Source: LMUY01 sp965198895 (GTDB lineage: Bacteria > Pseudomonadota > Alphaproteobacteria > Acetobacterales > Acetobacteraceae). From it: DNA of 64,000 nt. A program made the position numbers and the translations under genes. Positions within the stretch are counted from its first letter, which is position 1; the number at the start of each line of letters is the position of its first letter. The stretch spans positions 1,178,001-1,242,000 of the forward strand of contig OZ240676.1 in assembly GCA_965198895.1 (NCBI GenBank), read 5' to 3'. The notes below the pieces were generated by a model that saw nothing but the letters and a program-made list of their open reading frames with translations, made no database searches and was not told the origin of the DNA. Below, one piece after another: positions 46,555-55,729 of the stretch.

Positions 46555-47190
46555 ATGAGCGATCAGACCTCCCCTCCCAAGCCTCCGGATGCCGCCCCGG
46601 TCTTTGAGGCAGAGTTGAGTGAACTCGTCTCCCTCGGGATGCGGGGCGCGCGCGTGGTCACGCGAATGATGGAGATCGAGCACCAGGCCGCCGAGATCGT
46701 TGCGGCGTCGTTGCCCGAGGCCGCTGCGATCCCGGGCTCGTTGGGCGAGGCGCTGGCGGGTGGGCAAGGCGTCGATACCGCGGTCGCAGCCATGGCCGAG
46801 GCGGTGCCGCGGGTCGAGGTGTTGGCGCGGTCGCTGGACCGGCTGTCGCGCGCGGTGCGGCGCAGTGTCGCCCTGATGCAGCGGATGCAGGCAGGGTGGC
46901 CGCGTGCTGCGGCAGATGACCGGCAGGCGATGGTGCGGCGCCAGGTGGCCCGCGGCGTGGCAGAGGTGATCCGGCGCGAGAGCAGTGGCGAGGCGGCCGA
47001 ACGGTTGTTCGACGATCTGGCCGAGCGCCTGGAGAACCCGGCGCTAGAAACCGAGATTGGCGTGCTGCCCGTGCAGGACGTCGTCCGGCGGATTTGCCGC
47101 GACCTCGGATTGGCGGCGGAGCCAGGTGTCCAGAGGGCGAATGTCCTCTGGCGAGGCGCGGGGCAGAGCCCCGTTCTTGACACAGGCTAG
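46555..47190 (+). CDS. Hypothetical helical protein whose C-terminus is encoded by a repeat
   Basis: A 211-residue, mostly helical soluble protein. Residues 20-110 form long amphipathic helices (VVTRMMEIEHQAAEIVAA, LARSLDRLSRAVRRSVALMQRM), residues 115-190 further helices with the block RRQVARGVAEVIRRES. I do not recognise the family. The last 22 or so residues (GVQRANVLWRGAGQSPV) are encoded by the intergenic repeat at 47122-47174, so the original protein probably ended earlier. The ATG at 46555 is the first good start. Function unknown. Confidence 0.7.
   Translation: MSDQTSPPKPPDAAPVFEAELSELVSLGMRGARVVTRMMEIEHQAAEIVAASLPEAAAIPGSLGEALAGGQGVDTAVAAMAEAVPRVEVLARSLDRLSRAVRRSVALMQRMQAGWPRAAADDRQAMVRRQVARGVAEVIRRESSGEAAERLFDDLAERLENPALETEIGVLPVQDVVRRICRDLGLAAEPGVQRANVLWRGAGQSPVLDTG
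47122..47174. repeat. Palindromic intergenic repeat, copy 3 (truncated, inside a coding region)
   Basis: CCAGGTGTCCAGAGG, a CAGAGG/CCTCTG hairpin and GGGGCAGAGCCCCG match the right two thirds of the 37782 copy; the left inverted end is missing. It is read through by the upstream gene and supplies its last 20 or so codons. Confidence 0.75.
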
Positions 47191-47239
47191 CCGGGTGTCT
47201 TCGTCTTGTAACAATCACCGCCCGATCCACTTGAAACCT

Positions 47240-47836
47240 ATGTTAGAACACTATCGCCTGCTGCTTTGGCCGCTCGCTGCCGCCTCTCTGGGCCTGATCA
47301 CGCCCAGCCGGGCCGCCGAGAGCGCGCAACCTGTTGAATGTCCCGCCACCCCGATCCGGGTCGTGCGGTCCACCGGCCTTTGGACCGACTATGTCGGCAC
47401 GATTGCCGGCATCCCCGGCCTGTGCCGTCTGAACCGTCCGGATGGTTCGGGAGGCAACTTCTATGACGGCCAGTGGCGCAGCGACTGGCCCGGCGCGGGG
47501 GATGCCTACCCGGCCATTCAAACGGCCCTTCTCGGTGGCAAGGGCACGCGTGCCAGCTTCACCACGCATTCGATCCCCGGCTGGCAGTGGCACGACACCA
47601 TCATCAATGAGGGCACCACGACGTTGACAGTGGGTGGCCGTCCCTACACGACGCTGATGTTGGCGCACGAGCGCGAGGGCTTCGACGGCAACACCTACCA
47701 CTCGATCATCACCACGTGGCGGGATGTGGCGACCGGGGTGGCGCTAAAGGTCGTCGAGACCCAGATCGCCGGCCAATCCTACGGACCCGGCACGACCTGG
47801 ACGGCGACCCAAGTGTTGCCGCTTCCGGGGAGCTAA
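47240..47836 (+). CDS. Secreted protein of unknown function
   Basis: A 198-residue protein. Residues 1-25 form a signal peptide (LLLWPLAAASLGLITPSRAAES), so it is exported to the periplasm or beyond. The mature part contains two cysteines (VECPATPIR and PGLCRLNRP) that could form a disulfide, several Trp residues, and is rich in beta-strand sequence (TTTLTVGGRPYTTLMLAHE). No family is recognised. It stands alone between the repeat-tailed gene and trpE, which faces it. Confidence 0.75.
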   Translation: MLEHYRLLLWPLAAASLGLITPSRAAESAQPVECPATPIRVVRSTGLWTDYVGTIAGIPGLCRLNRPDGSGGNFYDGQWRSDWPGAGDAYPAIQTALLGGKGTRASFTTHSIPGWQWHDTIINEGTTTLTVGGRPYTTLMLAHEREGFDGNTYHSIITTWRDVATGVALKVVETQIAGQSYGPGTTWTATQVLPLPGS

Positions 47837-47891
47837 ACCGGGACTGTCAAATCTCACGCCGCCCTTCCCCCTTGGGCGGGGAAAGGGCGGG

Positions 47892-49379
47892 CTACCGTGT
47901 AACGGCTGCGAACCTGACGGCTTCCTCCGCGGCGCGGAACAATGCGCGGGCTTTTTGCCGGCTTTCCTCGTATTCCGCTTCGGGGGTGCTGTCCGCGACC
48001 ACGCCGCCGCCGGCTTGGACGTGCATCACACCCTCCTTCACCACCGCGGTCCGCAGGCCGATGCAGGTGTCCATCGTGCCGTCGGCGGCGAAATAGCCGA
48101 TGCAGCCGCCGTACAAGCCGCGGCGGACCGGTTCCAATTCCTCGATGATCTCCATCGCCCGGATCTTGGGCGCCCCCGTCAGCGTGCCCGCGGGGAAGCC
48201 GGCGACCAGGGCGTCCACCGCGTCCAGTCCTTCGGCGATGCGGCCCTCGACGTTGGAGGAAATGTGCATCACGTGGCTGAACCGTTCGATGGCGAAGCTC
48301 TGCGTCACGCGCACGGTGCCGGTCTGCGACACCCGGCCGACATCGTTACGGCCGAGGTCGAGCAGCATCAGGTGCTCGGCCCGCTCCTTCGGGTCGCCCA
48401 GCAATTCGGCTTCCAGCGCCGCATCCTCCTCGGGCGTGGCGCCGCGGCGGCGGGTGCCGGCGAGGGGGCGGATGGTGACGGTGTCGTCGCGCAGGCGGAC
48501 CAGGATCTCGGGGCTGCTCCCCACCACCGCGAACCCGCCGAAATCGAGGAAGAACAGGAACGGCGCCGGGTTGATCCGTCGCAACGCGCGATACAGGGCG
48601 AACGGCGGCAGCGCGAACGGGGCGGAGAAGCGCTGCGACGGCACCGCCTGGAAGATATCGCCGGCGACGATGTACTCCTTCATCCGCACCACCATCGCCT
48701 CGAAGGCGGCGCGGTCCATGTTGGGCACCGGGTCCGGCGGCGGCAGTGCCACCGGTGGGGCGGCGCGGGGCAGCGGGCGGGCCAGGGCGGCCTGGGCGTC
48801 GGCGATGCGGGCCTGCGCCTCGGTCCAGGCCTGCTCGGCGGTCACGTCCGCGGTGGGGCGCACGGGGACGGCGAGGGTCAGTTCGTCCTTCACGGTGTCG
48901 AACACGGCGAACAGGGTCGGGCGCATCATGAGCGCGTCGGGCAGGCCCAGCACGTCCGCGTTCTTGGCCGGCAGGCGCTCCATCAGCCGCACCATGTCGT
49001 AGCCCAGGAACCCGAACAGCCCGCCGCACATCGGCGGCACACCCGGCGGCAGCGCCATCTGGCACTCGGCGATAACCGCGCGCAGGCTGTCCAGGGCCGG
49101 TTCGTCGGAGGGCACGAAGGCGTGTGGGGCCGACAAGGCGTGGCGGTTGACCTCGGCGCGTCCGCCGATACAGCGCCACAGCAGGTCCGGCGCCATGCCG
49201 ATGATGGAGTAGCGCCCGCGCGCCGCCCCACCCTCCACACTCTCGAGCAGGAAGCTGTTGGGCTGGCCGTGGGCGAGCTTCAGAAAGGCGGCGACCGGGG
49301 TCTGCAGGTCCGCCACGTCCGTCGCCGCCACCAGGGTGCCCTGCCCGGCCGCATAGGCGGCGGCGAAGTCGGGCGTCAT
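47892..49379 (-). CDS. trpE: Anthranilate synthase component I
   Basis: A 495-residue enzyme that turns chorismate and ammonia or glutamine into anthranilate, the first step to tryptophan. The N-terminal domain has FLLESVEGG, whose LLES motif is part of the tryptophan feedback site. The catalytic domain shows DIFQAVPSQRFS, FFLDFGGFAVVGSSPEILV, PLAGTRRRG, DLGRNDVGRV and GTLTGAPKIRAME. The ATG at 49379 overlaps the ppiD stop as ATGA; the open frame that continues upstream is a shadow. Here trpE is coupled to ppiD instead of lying directly beside trpG. Confidence 0.97.
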   Translation of the reverse strand: MTPDFAAAYAAGQGTLVAATDVADLQTPVAAFLKLAHGQPNSFLLESVEGGAARGRYSIIGMAPDLLWRCIGGRAEVNRHALSAPHAFVPSDEPALDSLRAVIAECQMALPPGVPPMCGGLFGFLGYDMVRLMERLPAKNADVLGLPDALMMRPTLFAVFDTVKDELTLAVPVRPTADVTAEQAWTEAQARIADAQAALARPLPRAAPPVALPPPDPVPNMDRAAFEAMVVRMKEYIVAGDIFQAVPSQRFSAPFALPPFALYRALRRINPAPFLFFLDFGGFAVVGSSPEILVRLRDDTVTIRPLAGTRRRGATPEEDAALEAELLGDPKERAEHLMLLDLGRNDVGRVSQTGTVRVTQSFAIERFSHVMHISSNVEGRIAEGLDAVDALVAGFPAGTLTGAPKIRAMEIIEELEPVRRGLYGGCIGYFAADGTMDTCIGLRTAVVKEGVMHVQAGGGVVADSTPEAEYEESRQKARALFRAAEEAVRFAAVTR

Positions 49380-51274
49380 TGCGCGATACTGTCGAACAAC
49401 TGCCGGTTGACCACCACCTTCTCGCGGGTGCGCAGTGCGGCGGCGTAGGTCATTTCCAGATCGTCGCTCGTGGCAGCGCTGAGGGCGAGCCGGACCCGAT
49501 CGAGCCCGGCGGTGTCGGTGGCCGGGTCGGGCTTGGTGATGGCCACGGTGACGGCAACGACGAAACCGGTCGGCGACTCGACCATGGTTGCGTGCCCGAC
49601 ATCGGTGGCGAACAGCGGCTGCACCAGTTGGGCCGGAATGCCTGGCGGCGGGGTTGTGCGGCCGATCGGCGGGCTCCGCGTCATCGGGAGCTTCGCCGCC
49701 TCCGCCGCGTCTTTGAGCGAGGTGCCGCCCTCGACCGCCGTCAGCAGCGCGGTAGCAGCAAGGTCCTGCTCGTGACGACGTGCATCGCGCAGCCAGTCGT
49801 CGCGCACGCGGTCCTTCACCGCGTCGAAGGGCTGCTGGGCGGGCGGCGTGATGGCATCGACGGTGACGGCGTAGAACGAGTGGTCGGGACCGTCCTCCAG
49901 CGTCGCCGGGTCGGTGGGCGCGAGGGCGAAGGCTTTGGTGATGATCGCTTGGCGCAGCGGCGGTGCGGCCGGGATCGGGGCGGGGGTGCCGTCCGGCGTG
50001 TTGCCCTGCGCGTCCATGGTGCCCGTCACGGCCAGCAACCCGAGGCCCGCGGGCAGTTCGTCCAGCTTGGCGCCGCCGGCCAGCAGGTCCTGCACCTTGT
50101 TGGCGCGGTCGTAGACCTGGTCGGTGGCCTGATCGAGCGCCATGCGCTGCTTGATCTCGGCGGCATGGGCCTCGAACGGCTGCTCGCTGCCGCCCGCGAC
50201 CTTGGTGACCCGGAACACCGCCCAGCTGCCCTCGGCATTCACCGGGCCGGTGATGGCGTTGGCCGCGGCCGCGAACACCGGGGCGGCCAGCTCGGGCGAG
50301 GGGAACGCGGCCTGGGTCGTATCGTCCAGCGCGATGGCGGAGGCGTTGGCGGCGCTGGCCTGCTTCTGGATGGCGTCCCAATCGGCTCCGGTCAGCCAGG
50401 CGTTGGCGAGCGTCTTGGCGGCGGCCTCGGTCTGCGCCACGACCACCTCGACGGAGCGGGTTTCCGGCCTGCTGAAATCGGCCTTGTGCGAGGCGTAATA
50501 GGCCTTCGCATCGTCGTCGCTCACCGTGATGTCCTTCGCGACACCCTCCGGCGACAGGATCACCATCTTGACCCGGCGATACTCCGGCGCGCGGTAATCG
50601 TTGGCGTTGTCGTCGTATTGCCGCTGCAGCTGCTCGTCCGTCGGGGCGGGCGGCTCGGCGGCGGCGGCGAAGGGCAGCGACACCAGGTCGGCGGTGCGGG
50701 TCTCGCCTTGGAAGGTGAACACCAGGCGGTTCACCAGGTCGGACGAGTAGCCGCCGGCGCGCACCGCCTCGGCCACCTGGCGCTGGGCCAGGTCGGTGCG
50801 CATCAGACTCAGGTAGCGCGCCTCGGTGTAGTTGTTATTGCGCAGCACGGTGTTGAACGTCGCGCGGTCGAACTGCCCGTTCGGCCCCTGGAAGGCGCGG
50901 GTCTCGAACGTGGCCCGGCGTAGCGCCTCATCCGGCACCTGCACGTTCAGGCGCGCCACCTCGGCCGCGAAGGAGGCCTGCACCACCAATTGCTGCAACG
51001 CCTGCTCCGCCACGCCGCGGCGCATCTCGGGGGTGGGGGCGGCGGTGCTGCCGGATTGCTGCATCATCTGCGCCAGCATGCGGCGCGACACGTCCTGCAG
51101 GTCCTGCGGGTCGATCTTCTGGTTGCCGACAGTGGCGACGGAGTTCGGGTCGCCGCCGGTCAGGCTGCCGCCCAGCATGCCGGCCACGCCCCACAGCCCG
51201 AACGAGCCGCACAGGAGGACGAACAGCACCCTGGCAGGCCAGGTATTGGCAAAACGGCGGAGGGTTGCGAGCAT
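49376..51274 (-). CDS. ppiD: PpiD/SurA-type periplasmic peptidyl-prolyl isomerase
   Basis: A 632-residue membrane-anchored folding factor. Residues 15-35 are one transmembrane segment after a short cytoplasmic tail (ARVLFVLLCGSFGLWGVAG), followed by a SurA-like chaperone region (VGNQKIDPQDLQDVSRRML, RRATFETRAFQGPNGQFDR) and a central parvulin-like domain (EYRRVKMVILSPEGV through SRPETRSVEVVVAQ). The parvulin domain is weakly conserved, as is common in PpiD, so it may be a chaperone more than an isomerase. The true start is the ATG at 51274 (MLATLRRFANTW). It lies divergent from tpiA, the usual place in this group. Confidence 0.9.
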   Translation of the reverse strand: MLATLRRFANTWPARVLFVLLCGSFGLWGVAGMLGGSLTGGDPNSVATVGNQKIDPQDLQDVSRRMLAQMMQQSGSTAAPTPEMRRGVAEQALQQLVVQASFAAEVARLNVQVPDEALRRATFETRAFQGPNGQFDRATFNTVLRNNNYTEARYLSLMRTDLAQRQVAEAVRAGGYSSDLVNRLVFTFQGETRTADLVSLPFAAAAEPPAPTDEQLQRQYDDNANDYRAPEYRRVKMVILSPEGVAKDITVSDDDAKAYYASHKADFSRPETRSVEVVVAQTEAAAKTLANAWLTGADWDAIQKQASAANASAIALDDTTQAAFPSPELAAPVFAAAANAITGPVNAEGSWAVFRVTKVAGGSEQPFEAHAAEIKQRMALDQATDQVYDRANKVQDLLAGGAKLDELPAGLGLLAVTGTMDAQGNTPDGTPAPIPAAPPLRQAIITKAFALAPTDPATLEDGPDHSFYAVTVDAITPPAQQPFDAVKDRVRDDWLRDARRHEQDLAATALLTAVEGGTSLKDAAEAAKLPMTRSPPIGRTTPPPGIPAQLVQPLFATDVGHATMVESPTGFVVAVTVAITKPDPATDTAGLDRVRLALSAATSDDLEMTYAAALRTREKVVVNRQLFDSIAQ

Positions 51275-51372
51275 GTTGGACCTAGAGGCGAAAAGCGGCG
51301 CACCATACGGAGGCGCTCCCTCCATTGCCAGCCCCGCCCCTGGCCGGTTAGGGACGGGTAACGGAGGACCCG

Positions 51373-52104
51373 ATGCGTCAACTGATCGCCGGCAACTGGA
51401 AGATGAACGGTACTGCGGCCGAGGCGTCGGCACTTTGCCAGGCATTGCGCGGTGGGGCGGCGGGCTGCGACCTGCTGGTGTGCCCCCCCGCGACACAATT
51501 GATGGCGGTGGCAGCGGCGCTGGCGGGCTCTCCGGTCATGGTCGGGGGGCAGGACTGCCATGCGGAGGCATGTGGCGCCCACACGGGCGACATCGCCGCC
51601 TCGATGCTGCGGGACGCTGGGGCCAGTTGGGTGATCCTCGGCCATTCCGAGCGCCGGGCCGAGCATCACGAATTGGACGAGTTGGTCCGGCAAAAGACGG
51701 TCACGGCGATGGCGGCCGGCCTCACCCCCATCGTCTGTGTGGGCGAGACGGACGAGCAGCGCAGCAGCGGGCGGGAGACGGAGGTGGTCGGCTGGCAGCT
51801 ATCCGGCAGCTTGCCGGAGGGATTCACGGGCGTCGTAGCCTACGAACCGATCTGGGCCATCGGCTCCGGCAAGAGCGCCACGGAGGAGGATGTTCAGTCG
51901 ATGCACGCCTTCATCCGGTCGGAGTTGGTGCGGCAGTTTCCGCAGATCGGTGCGGCGACCCGGATCCTGTATGGCGGATCGGTCAAGCCGAGCAACGCGG
52001 CGGGGCTGCTGGCGCTGCCGGATGTGGGCGGGGCGCTAGTGGGTGGTGCCAGCCTGGTAGCTGCGGACTTCCTGGCGGTCGCCGCGGCGGCGCGGACGGG
52101 CTAG
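51373..52104 (+). CDS. tpiA: Triose-phosphate isomerase
   Basis: A 243-residue TIM barrel that interconverts dihydroxyacetone phosphate and glyceraldehyde 3-phosphate. Substrate-binding NWKMNG is at residue 8, the catalytic His in ILGHSERR near 87, the catalytic Glu in AYEPIWAIGSG near 157 and the phosphate-binding YGGSVKP near 199. Intact and of normal length. The stop codon lies in a CTAG that also forms the stop of the convergent DUF29 gene. Confidence 0.98.
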   Translation: MRQLIAGNWKMNGTAAEASALCQALRGGAAGCDLLVCPPATQLMAVAAALAGSPVMVGGQDCHAEACGAHTGDIAASMLRDAGASWVILGHSERRAEHHELDELVRQKTVTAMAAGLTPIVCVGETDEQRSSGRETEVVGWQLSGSLPEGFTGVVAYEPIWAIGSGKSATEEDVQSMHAFIRSELVRQFPQIGAATRILYGGSVKPSNAAGLLALPDVGGALVGGASLVAADFLAVAAAARTG

Positions 52105-52583
52105 CCAGCCGGGTTCGGCAAGAACTCTCGGGAGAGCACCTGATCGGTCGCCCACTCACACACCTCAGGAAAGCTGTCCTCGAACAGCCCAGTCTCAAGA
52201 GCCGCATCCGAAACGGCGTTCGCATACTGGTCGGCGATTTCATCCTCGATCGAGGGCCGCAGACTTGGGCTCTCTCGGAGGAGGTCGGCAATCTTGCGGC
52301 GCTGGACGAAAATCGTAGAGCGCCAGCTTCGCCCTGTAAGATCAGGCTGATATCGCCATGTCAGAAGGTGAACAAGAAGAACCCGCAAGCGGTTTGCAAT
52401 CTCCCGCTTGTCGCGCCGGGACAAACTCTCGATCTCCTCCGCGATATTTTCCATGTCGAGGCCAGGGATGTGGACCTGACGAAGGCGGCGGCTCTGTTCC
52501 TCGGACCACGCGGCGAAGTCCGCTTCGTAACCCGGCCCGTCGCCCTCGAAGACTGACGTTTGGACGCTGTCCACTTTACCCAT
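52101..52583 (-). CDS. DUF29 family protein
   Basis: A 160-residue protein with the DUF29 pattern: YEADFAAWSEEQSRRLR near the start, NIAEEIESLSRRDKREIANRL in the middle and RSWRSTIFVQRRKIADLL after it. DUF29 proteins are common in alphaproteobacteria and cyanobacteria; their function is unknown and many copies exist per genome. The start is ATG 52583 (or 52586). It faces tpiA and shares the palindromic CTAG stop with it. Confidence 0.88.
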   Translation of the reverse strand: MGKVDSVQTSVFEGDGPGYEADFAAWSEEQSRRLRQVHIPGLDMENIAEEIESLSRRDKREIANRLRVLLVHLLTWRYQPDLTGRSWRSTIFVQRRKIADLLRESPSLRPSIEDEIADQYANAVSDAALETGLFEDSFPEVCEWATDQVLSREFLPNPAG

Positions 52584-52666
52584 CATCCGAGTATAGCATC
52601 TCAGTCCCCGGGGGTTCCAGCGCCGCGGCAAAAGGCCTAGAAGGCCCGCTCCCCAAAGGACTAGCC

Positions 52667-53116
52667 ATGACGACCGTGCTGCTCATCGTCCATCTGTTCG
52701 TTACGCTTGCGCTGATCGGCGTGGTCCTGATCCAGCGCAGCGAGGGCGGTGGGTTGGGCGTGGGCACGTCGCAGGGCATGGGCTCGTTCATGTCGGGGCG
52801 GGGCACGGCCAACCTGCTGACCCGCACCACGGCTATCCTGGCCACAGCCTTTTTCGTGCTCTCGATGGCGCTGGCGCTGCTGAACCGCGGCACCACCGTT
52901 CGCGGCGGCAGCTCCATTCTGGACGCGCCGCCGGCCAGCACGGCCCCGGCGGTCCCCGCGACTCCGACGTCCCCGGCCTCGAAGGCTCCGGCCTCCGCAA
53001 CTCCGCCGGTCGCCGCTCCGCCCGTTACGACTCCGCCCGTCGCGACCGTGCCCGCCCCCGCGGCACCGGTTTCGCCCACTCCGGCCGCGCCAGCGCCAGC
53101 AACCAAGCAGCCCTGA
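52667..53116 (+). CDS. secG: Protein translocase subunit SecG
   Basis: A 149-residue inner-membrane protein. Two hydrophobic segments (residues 3-22 and about 52-72) flank the family motif VLIQRSEGGGLG and the GMGSFMSGRGTANLLTRTT loop. The tail of about 75 residues is rich in Pro, Ala and Thr, as in many alphaproteobacterial SecG proteins. SecG is part of the SecYEG channel. It precedes pyrG by 48 bases, a conserved arrangement. Confidence 0.93.
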   Translation: MTTVLLIVHLFVTLALIGVVLIQRSEGGGLGVGTSQGMGSFMSGRGTANLLTRTTAILATAFFVLSMALALLNRGTTVRGGSSILDAPPASTAPAVPATPTSPASKAPASATPPVAAPPVTTPPVATVPAPAAPVSPTPAAPAPATKQP

Positions 53117-53164
53117 CACGGGGCGGCTTCACGCCGGGTCATTCCGTCGCTAAGGAGGCGGTCC

Positions 53165-54814
53165 ATGACGCGGTTCGTATTCATCACCGGCGGCGTGGTC
53201 TCCTCCTTGGGCAAAGGTGTCGCTTCGGCGGCCCTCGGCGCTCTGCTGCAGGCCAGGGGTTACTCCGTCCGACTTCGCAAGCTCGACCCCTACCTCAACG
53301 TCGATCCGGGCACGATGAGCCCGTATCAGCACGGTGAGGTTTTCGTCACCGATGACGGGGCGGAGACCGATCTCGACCTCGGTCACTACGAGCGGTTCAC
53401 CGGGGTCCACGCGACCCGCAGCGACAACGCCACTACCGGGCGCATCTACTCCGAGGTGATCGCGAAGGAGCGGCGGGGCGACTATTTGGGTGCGACGGTC
53501 CAGGTGATCCCCCACATCACCGACGCCATCAAGGACGTGATCGTCCGCGACCTGCAGGACGAGAACGGCAACGAGCTGGATTTCGCCCTGATCGAGATCG
53601 GCGGTACCGTCGGCGACATCGAGAGCCTGCCGTTCCTGGAAGCCATCCGGCAGCTCGGCAACGAATTGGGCCCGCAACGGACCATGTTCGTGCACCTGAC
53701 GCTGGTGCCCTACATTCCGTCAGCCGGCGAATTGAAGACGAAGCCGACGCAGCACTCGGTGAAGGAGCTGCAGAACGTCGGCATCCAGCCGCAGATGCTG
53801 CTGTGCCGCTGCGACCGCGAGATCCCCGAGGCGGAGCGGCGCAAGATCGCCAGCTTCTGCAACGTCCGGGTCGAGGCGGTGGTGGCGGCGCTGGACGTGG
53901 ACACGATCTACGCCGTGCCGATCAGCTACCACCGCGAGGGTATGGACGGCGAGGTGCTGCGCCATTTCGGCCTGCCGCAACACGATGCCTCGCCGGATTT
54001 GGCCCGGTGGCAGCGCATCGTGGACGTGGTCCGCGCGCCGGAGGGCGAGGTGCGGATCGCCGTCGTGGGCAAATACACCAACCTGCTGGACAGCTATAAG
54101 TCGCTGAACGAGGCGCTAAGCCATGGCGGCATCGCCAACGGTGTGAAGGTGCACCTGGACTGGGTCGACAGCCAGGTGTTCGAGCAGCCGCACACGATAG
54201 CCCGGCTCGAGGGCGTGCACGGCATCCTGGTGCCCGGCGGCTTCGGCGAACGCGGCACCGAGGGCAAGATCGAAGCGGTGCGCTTCGCCCGCGAGCACCG
54301 GGTGCCGTTCTTCGGCATCTGCTTCGGCATGCAGATGGCCGTGATCGAGGCAGCCCGGCACCTCGCCGGCCTGCCCCACGCCTCCTCGACCGAGTTCGGC
54401 CCCTGCGACGAGCCGGTGGTGGGCTTGCTCACCGAGTGGGCCCGCGGCAACGAAATGGAGGTGCGTGAGGAAGGTGGCGATCTGGGGGGCACCATGCGCC
54501 TGGGCTCCTACCCGGCTTCACTGGGCGAGGGATCGCTGGTGCGGGCCATGTACGGCCAATCGCCCGAGATCCACGAACGTCACCGGCACCGTTTCGAGGT
54601 GAACATCCATTATCGCGAGCGGTTGGAAGCGGCGGGGCTGCGCTTCAGCGGCCTATCCCCGGACGGCATTTTGCCCGAGACGGTGGAATTACCGGGTCAC
54701 CCGTGGTTCGTGGGCGTCCAGTATCATCCGGAGCTGAAGAGCAAGCCGCTCGACCCCCATCCATTGTTCCGCGGCTTCATCGCCGCCGCGGTGAAGCAAG
54801 CCAGGCTGGTCTAA
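53165..54814 (+). CDS. pyrG: CTP synthase
   Basis: A 549-residue enzyme making CTP from UTP, ATP and glutamine. The synthetase domain starts MTRFVFITGGVVSSLGKGV and contains KLDPYLNVDPGTMSPYQHGE. The glutaminase domain begins near residue 290; its nucleophile is Cys in FFGICFGMQM and the His/Glu pair is in VGVQYHPELKS. AGGAGG lies just before the ATG. Intact. Confidence 0.98.
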   Translation: MTRFVFITGGVVSSLGKGVASAALGALLQARGYSVRLRKLDPYLNVDPGTMSPYQHGEVFVTDDGAETDLDLGHYERFTGVHATRSDNATTGRIYSEVIAKERRGDYLGATVQVIPHITDAIKDVIVRDLQDENGNELDFALIEIGGTVGDIESLPFLEAIRQLGNELGPQRTMFVHLTLVPYIPSAGELKTKPTQHSVKELQNVGIQPQMLLCRCDREIPEAERRKIASFCNVRVEAVVAALDVDTIYAVPISYHREGMDGEVLRHFGLPQHDASPDLARWQRIVDVVRAPEGEVRIAVVGKYTNLLDSYKSLNEALSHGGIANGVKVHLDWVDSQVFEQPHTIARLEGVHGILVPGGFGERGTEGKIEAVRFAREHRVPFFGICFGMQMAVIEAARHLAGLPHASSTEFGPCDEPVVGLLTEWARGNEMEVREEGGDLGGTMRLGSYPASLGEGSLVRAMYGQSPEIHERHRHRFEVNIHYRERLEAAGLRFSGLSPDGILPETVELPGHPWFVGVQYHPELKSKPLDPHPLFRGFIAAAVKQARLV

Positions 54815-54822
54815 CCCTTTTC

Positions 54823-54855
54823 GCTCTCTCCCTGAGGGAGAGCCGGGTGAGGGGT
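54823..54855. repeat. Short palindromic intergenic repeat (CTCTCCCTGAGGGAGAG type)
   Basis: CTCTCCCTGAGGGAGAG is a perfect hairpin followed by GGGTGAGGGG. Related versions lie at 55694-55718, 57662-57700 and 57743-57765, each in a gap between genes. They may serve as terminators or be REP-type repeats. Confidence 0.6.
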
Positions 54856-54874
54856 CCAGACAAGAGGAAGATCG

Positions 54875-55693
54875 ATGCCCGACGTCACCATCCGCGACAT
54901 CATCGTTGGCAACTCCCGTCCCTTCACCTTGATCGCGGGCCCCTGCCAGATCGAGTCCGAGGCGCACGCCTTCGAAGTCGCCGAGGCACTCGTCGACCTC
55001 TGCCGCGCCGCCAAGGTGCCTTTGATCTACAAAAGCAGCTTCGACAAGGCCAACCGCACCAGCGCCTCTGCCGCGCGGGGGGTGGGCATCGAGCAAGGCC
55101 TCGGCATCCTCGCGGCCGTGCGAGAGAAGTTCGGCATCCCCGTGCTGACCGACGTGCACGATGCCGGCCAGTGCGGCCCGGCGGCGCAGGCGGTAGACGT
55201 GCTGCAGATCCCCGCCTTCCTCTGCCGCCAGACCGACCTGCTGATCGCCGCCGGGGAAACGGGGGCAGCCATCAACGTGAAAAAGGGCCAGTTCCTCGCA
55301 CCTTGGGACATGACCAACGTCGCCGCCAAGATCGCGGCCACTGGCAACGAGCGCATCTTGCTGACCGAACGCGGCGCCTCGTTCGGCTACAATACACTCG
55401 TGTCCGACATGCGCTCGCTGCCGATCATGGCGCGGACTGGCTATCCGGTGGTGTTCGACGCGACCCACTCCGTTCAGCAGCCCGGCGGCCAGGGCACCAG
55501 CAGCGGAGGCCAGCGGGAGTTCGCCCCCGTGCTGGCCCGGGCCGCCCTAGCGGTCGGGGTAGCGGCCGTATTTATCGAGTGCCACCCGGATCCGGATCAT
55601 GCCCCGAGCGATGGGCCAAACATGATCCCGCTGCGGGAGATGCCGGCGCTGGTGCAGCGGCTGGCCGCGTTCGATCGGTTGGCGAAAAGCTAA
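54875..55693 (+). CDS. kdsA: 3-deoxy-8-phosphooctulonate synthase
   Basis: A 272-residue barrel enzyme that joins arabinose 5-phosphate and PEP to KDO-8-phosphate for lipopolysaccharide. FTLIAGPCQIESEAHAFE, YKSSFDKANRTS, GQCGPAAQAVDVLQIPAFLCRQTDLL and VVFDATHSVQQPGGQG are all present. The sequence has Cys in AGPCQIES but the other residues typical of the metal-dependent class cannot be decided by eye. It follows pyrG by 60 bases that contain a short palindromic repeat. Confidence 0.97.
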   Translation: MPDVTIRDIIVGNSRPFTLIAGPCQIESEAHAFEVAEALVDLCRAAKVPLIYKSSFDKANRTSASAARGVGIEQGLGILAAVREKFGIPVLTDVHDAGQCGPAAQAVDVLQIPAFLCRQTDLLIAAGETGAAINVKKGQFLAPWDMTNVAAKIAATGNERILLTERGASFGYNTLVSDMRSLPIMARTGYPVVFDATHSVQQPGGQGTSSGGQREFAPVLARAALAVGVAAVFIECHPDPDHAPSDGPNMIPLREMPALVQRLAAFDRLAKS

Positions 55694-55729
55694 CTCCCCC
55701 TCGCACAAGGGGAGGGGGATAAGGTCGAT

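Noticed and set aside
47892..50381. Single 829-codon gene extending trpE upstream
   Set aside because: The part before 49379 is an out-of-frame copy of the ppiD region; trpE has a normal length and an ATGA overlap at 49379.
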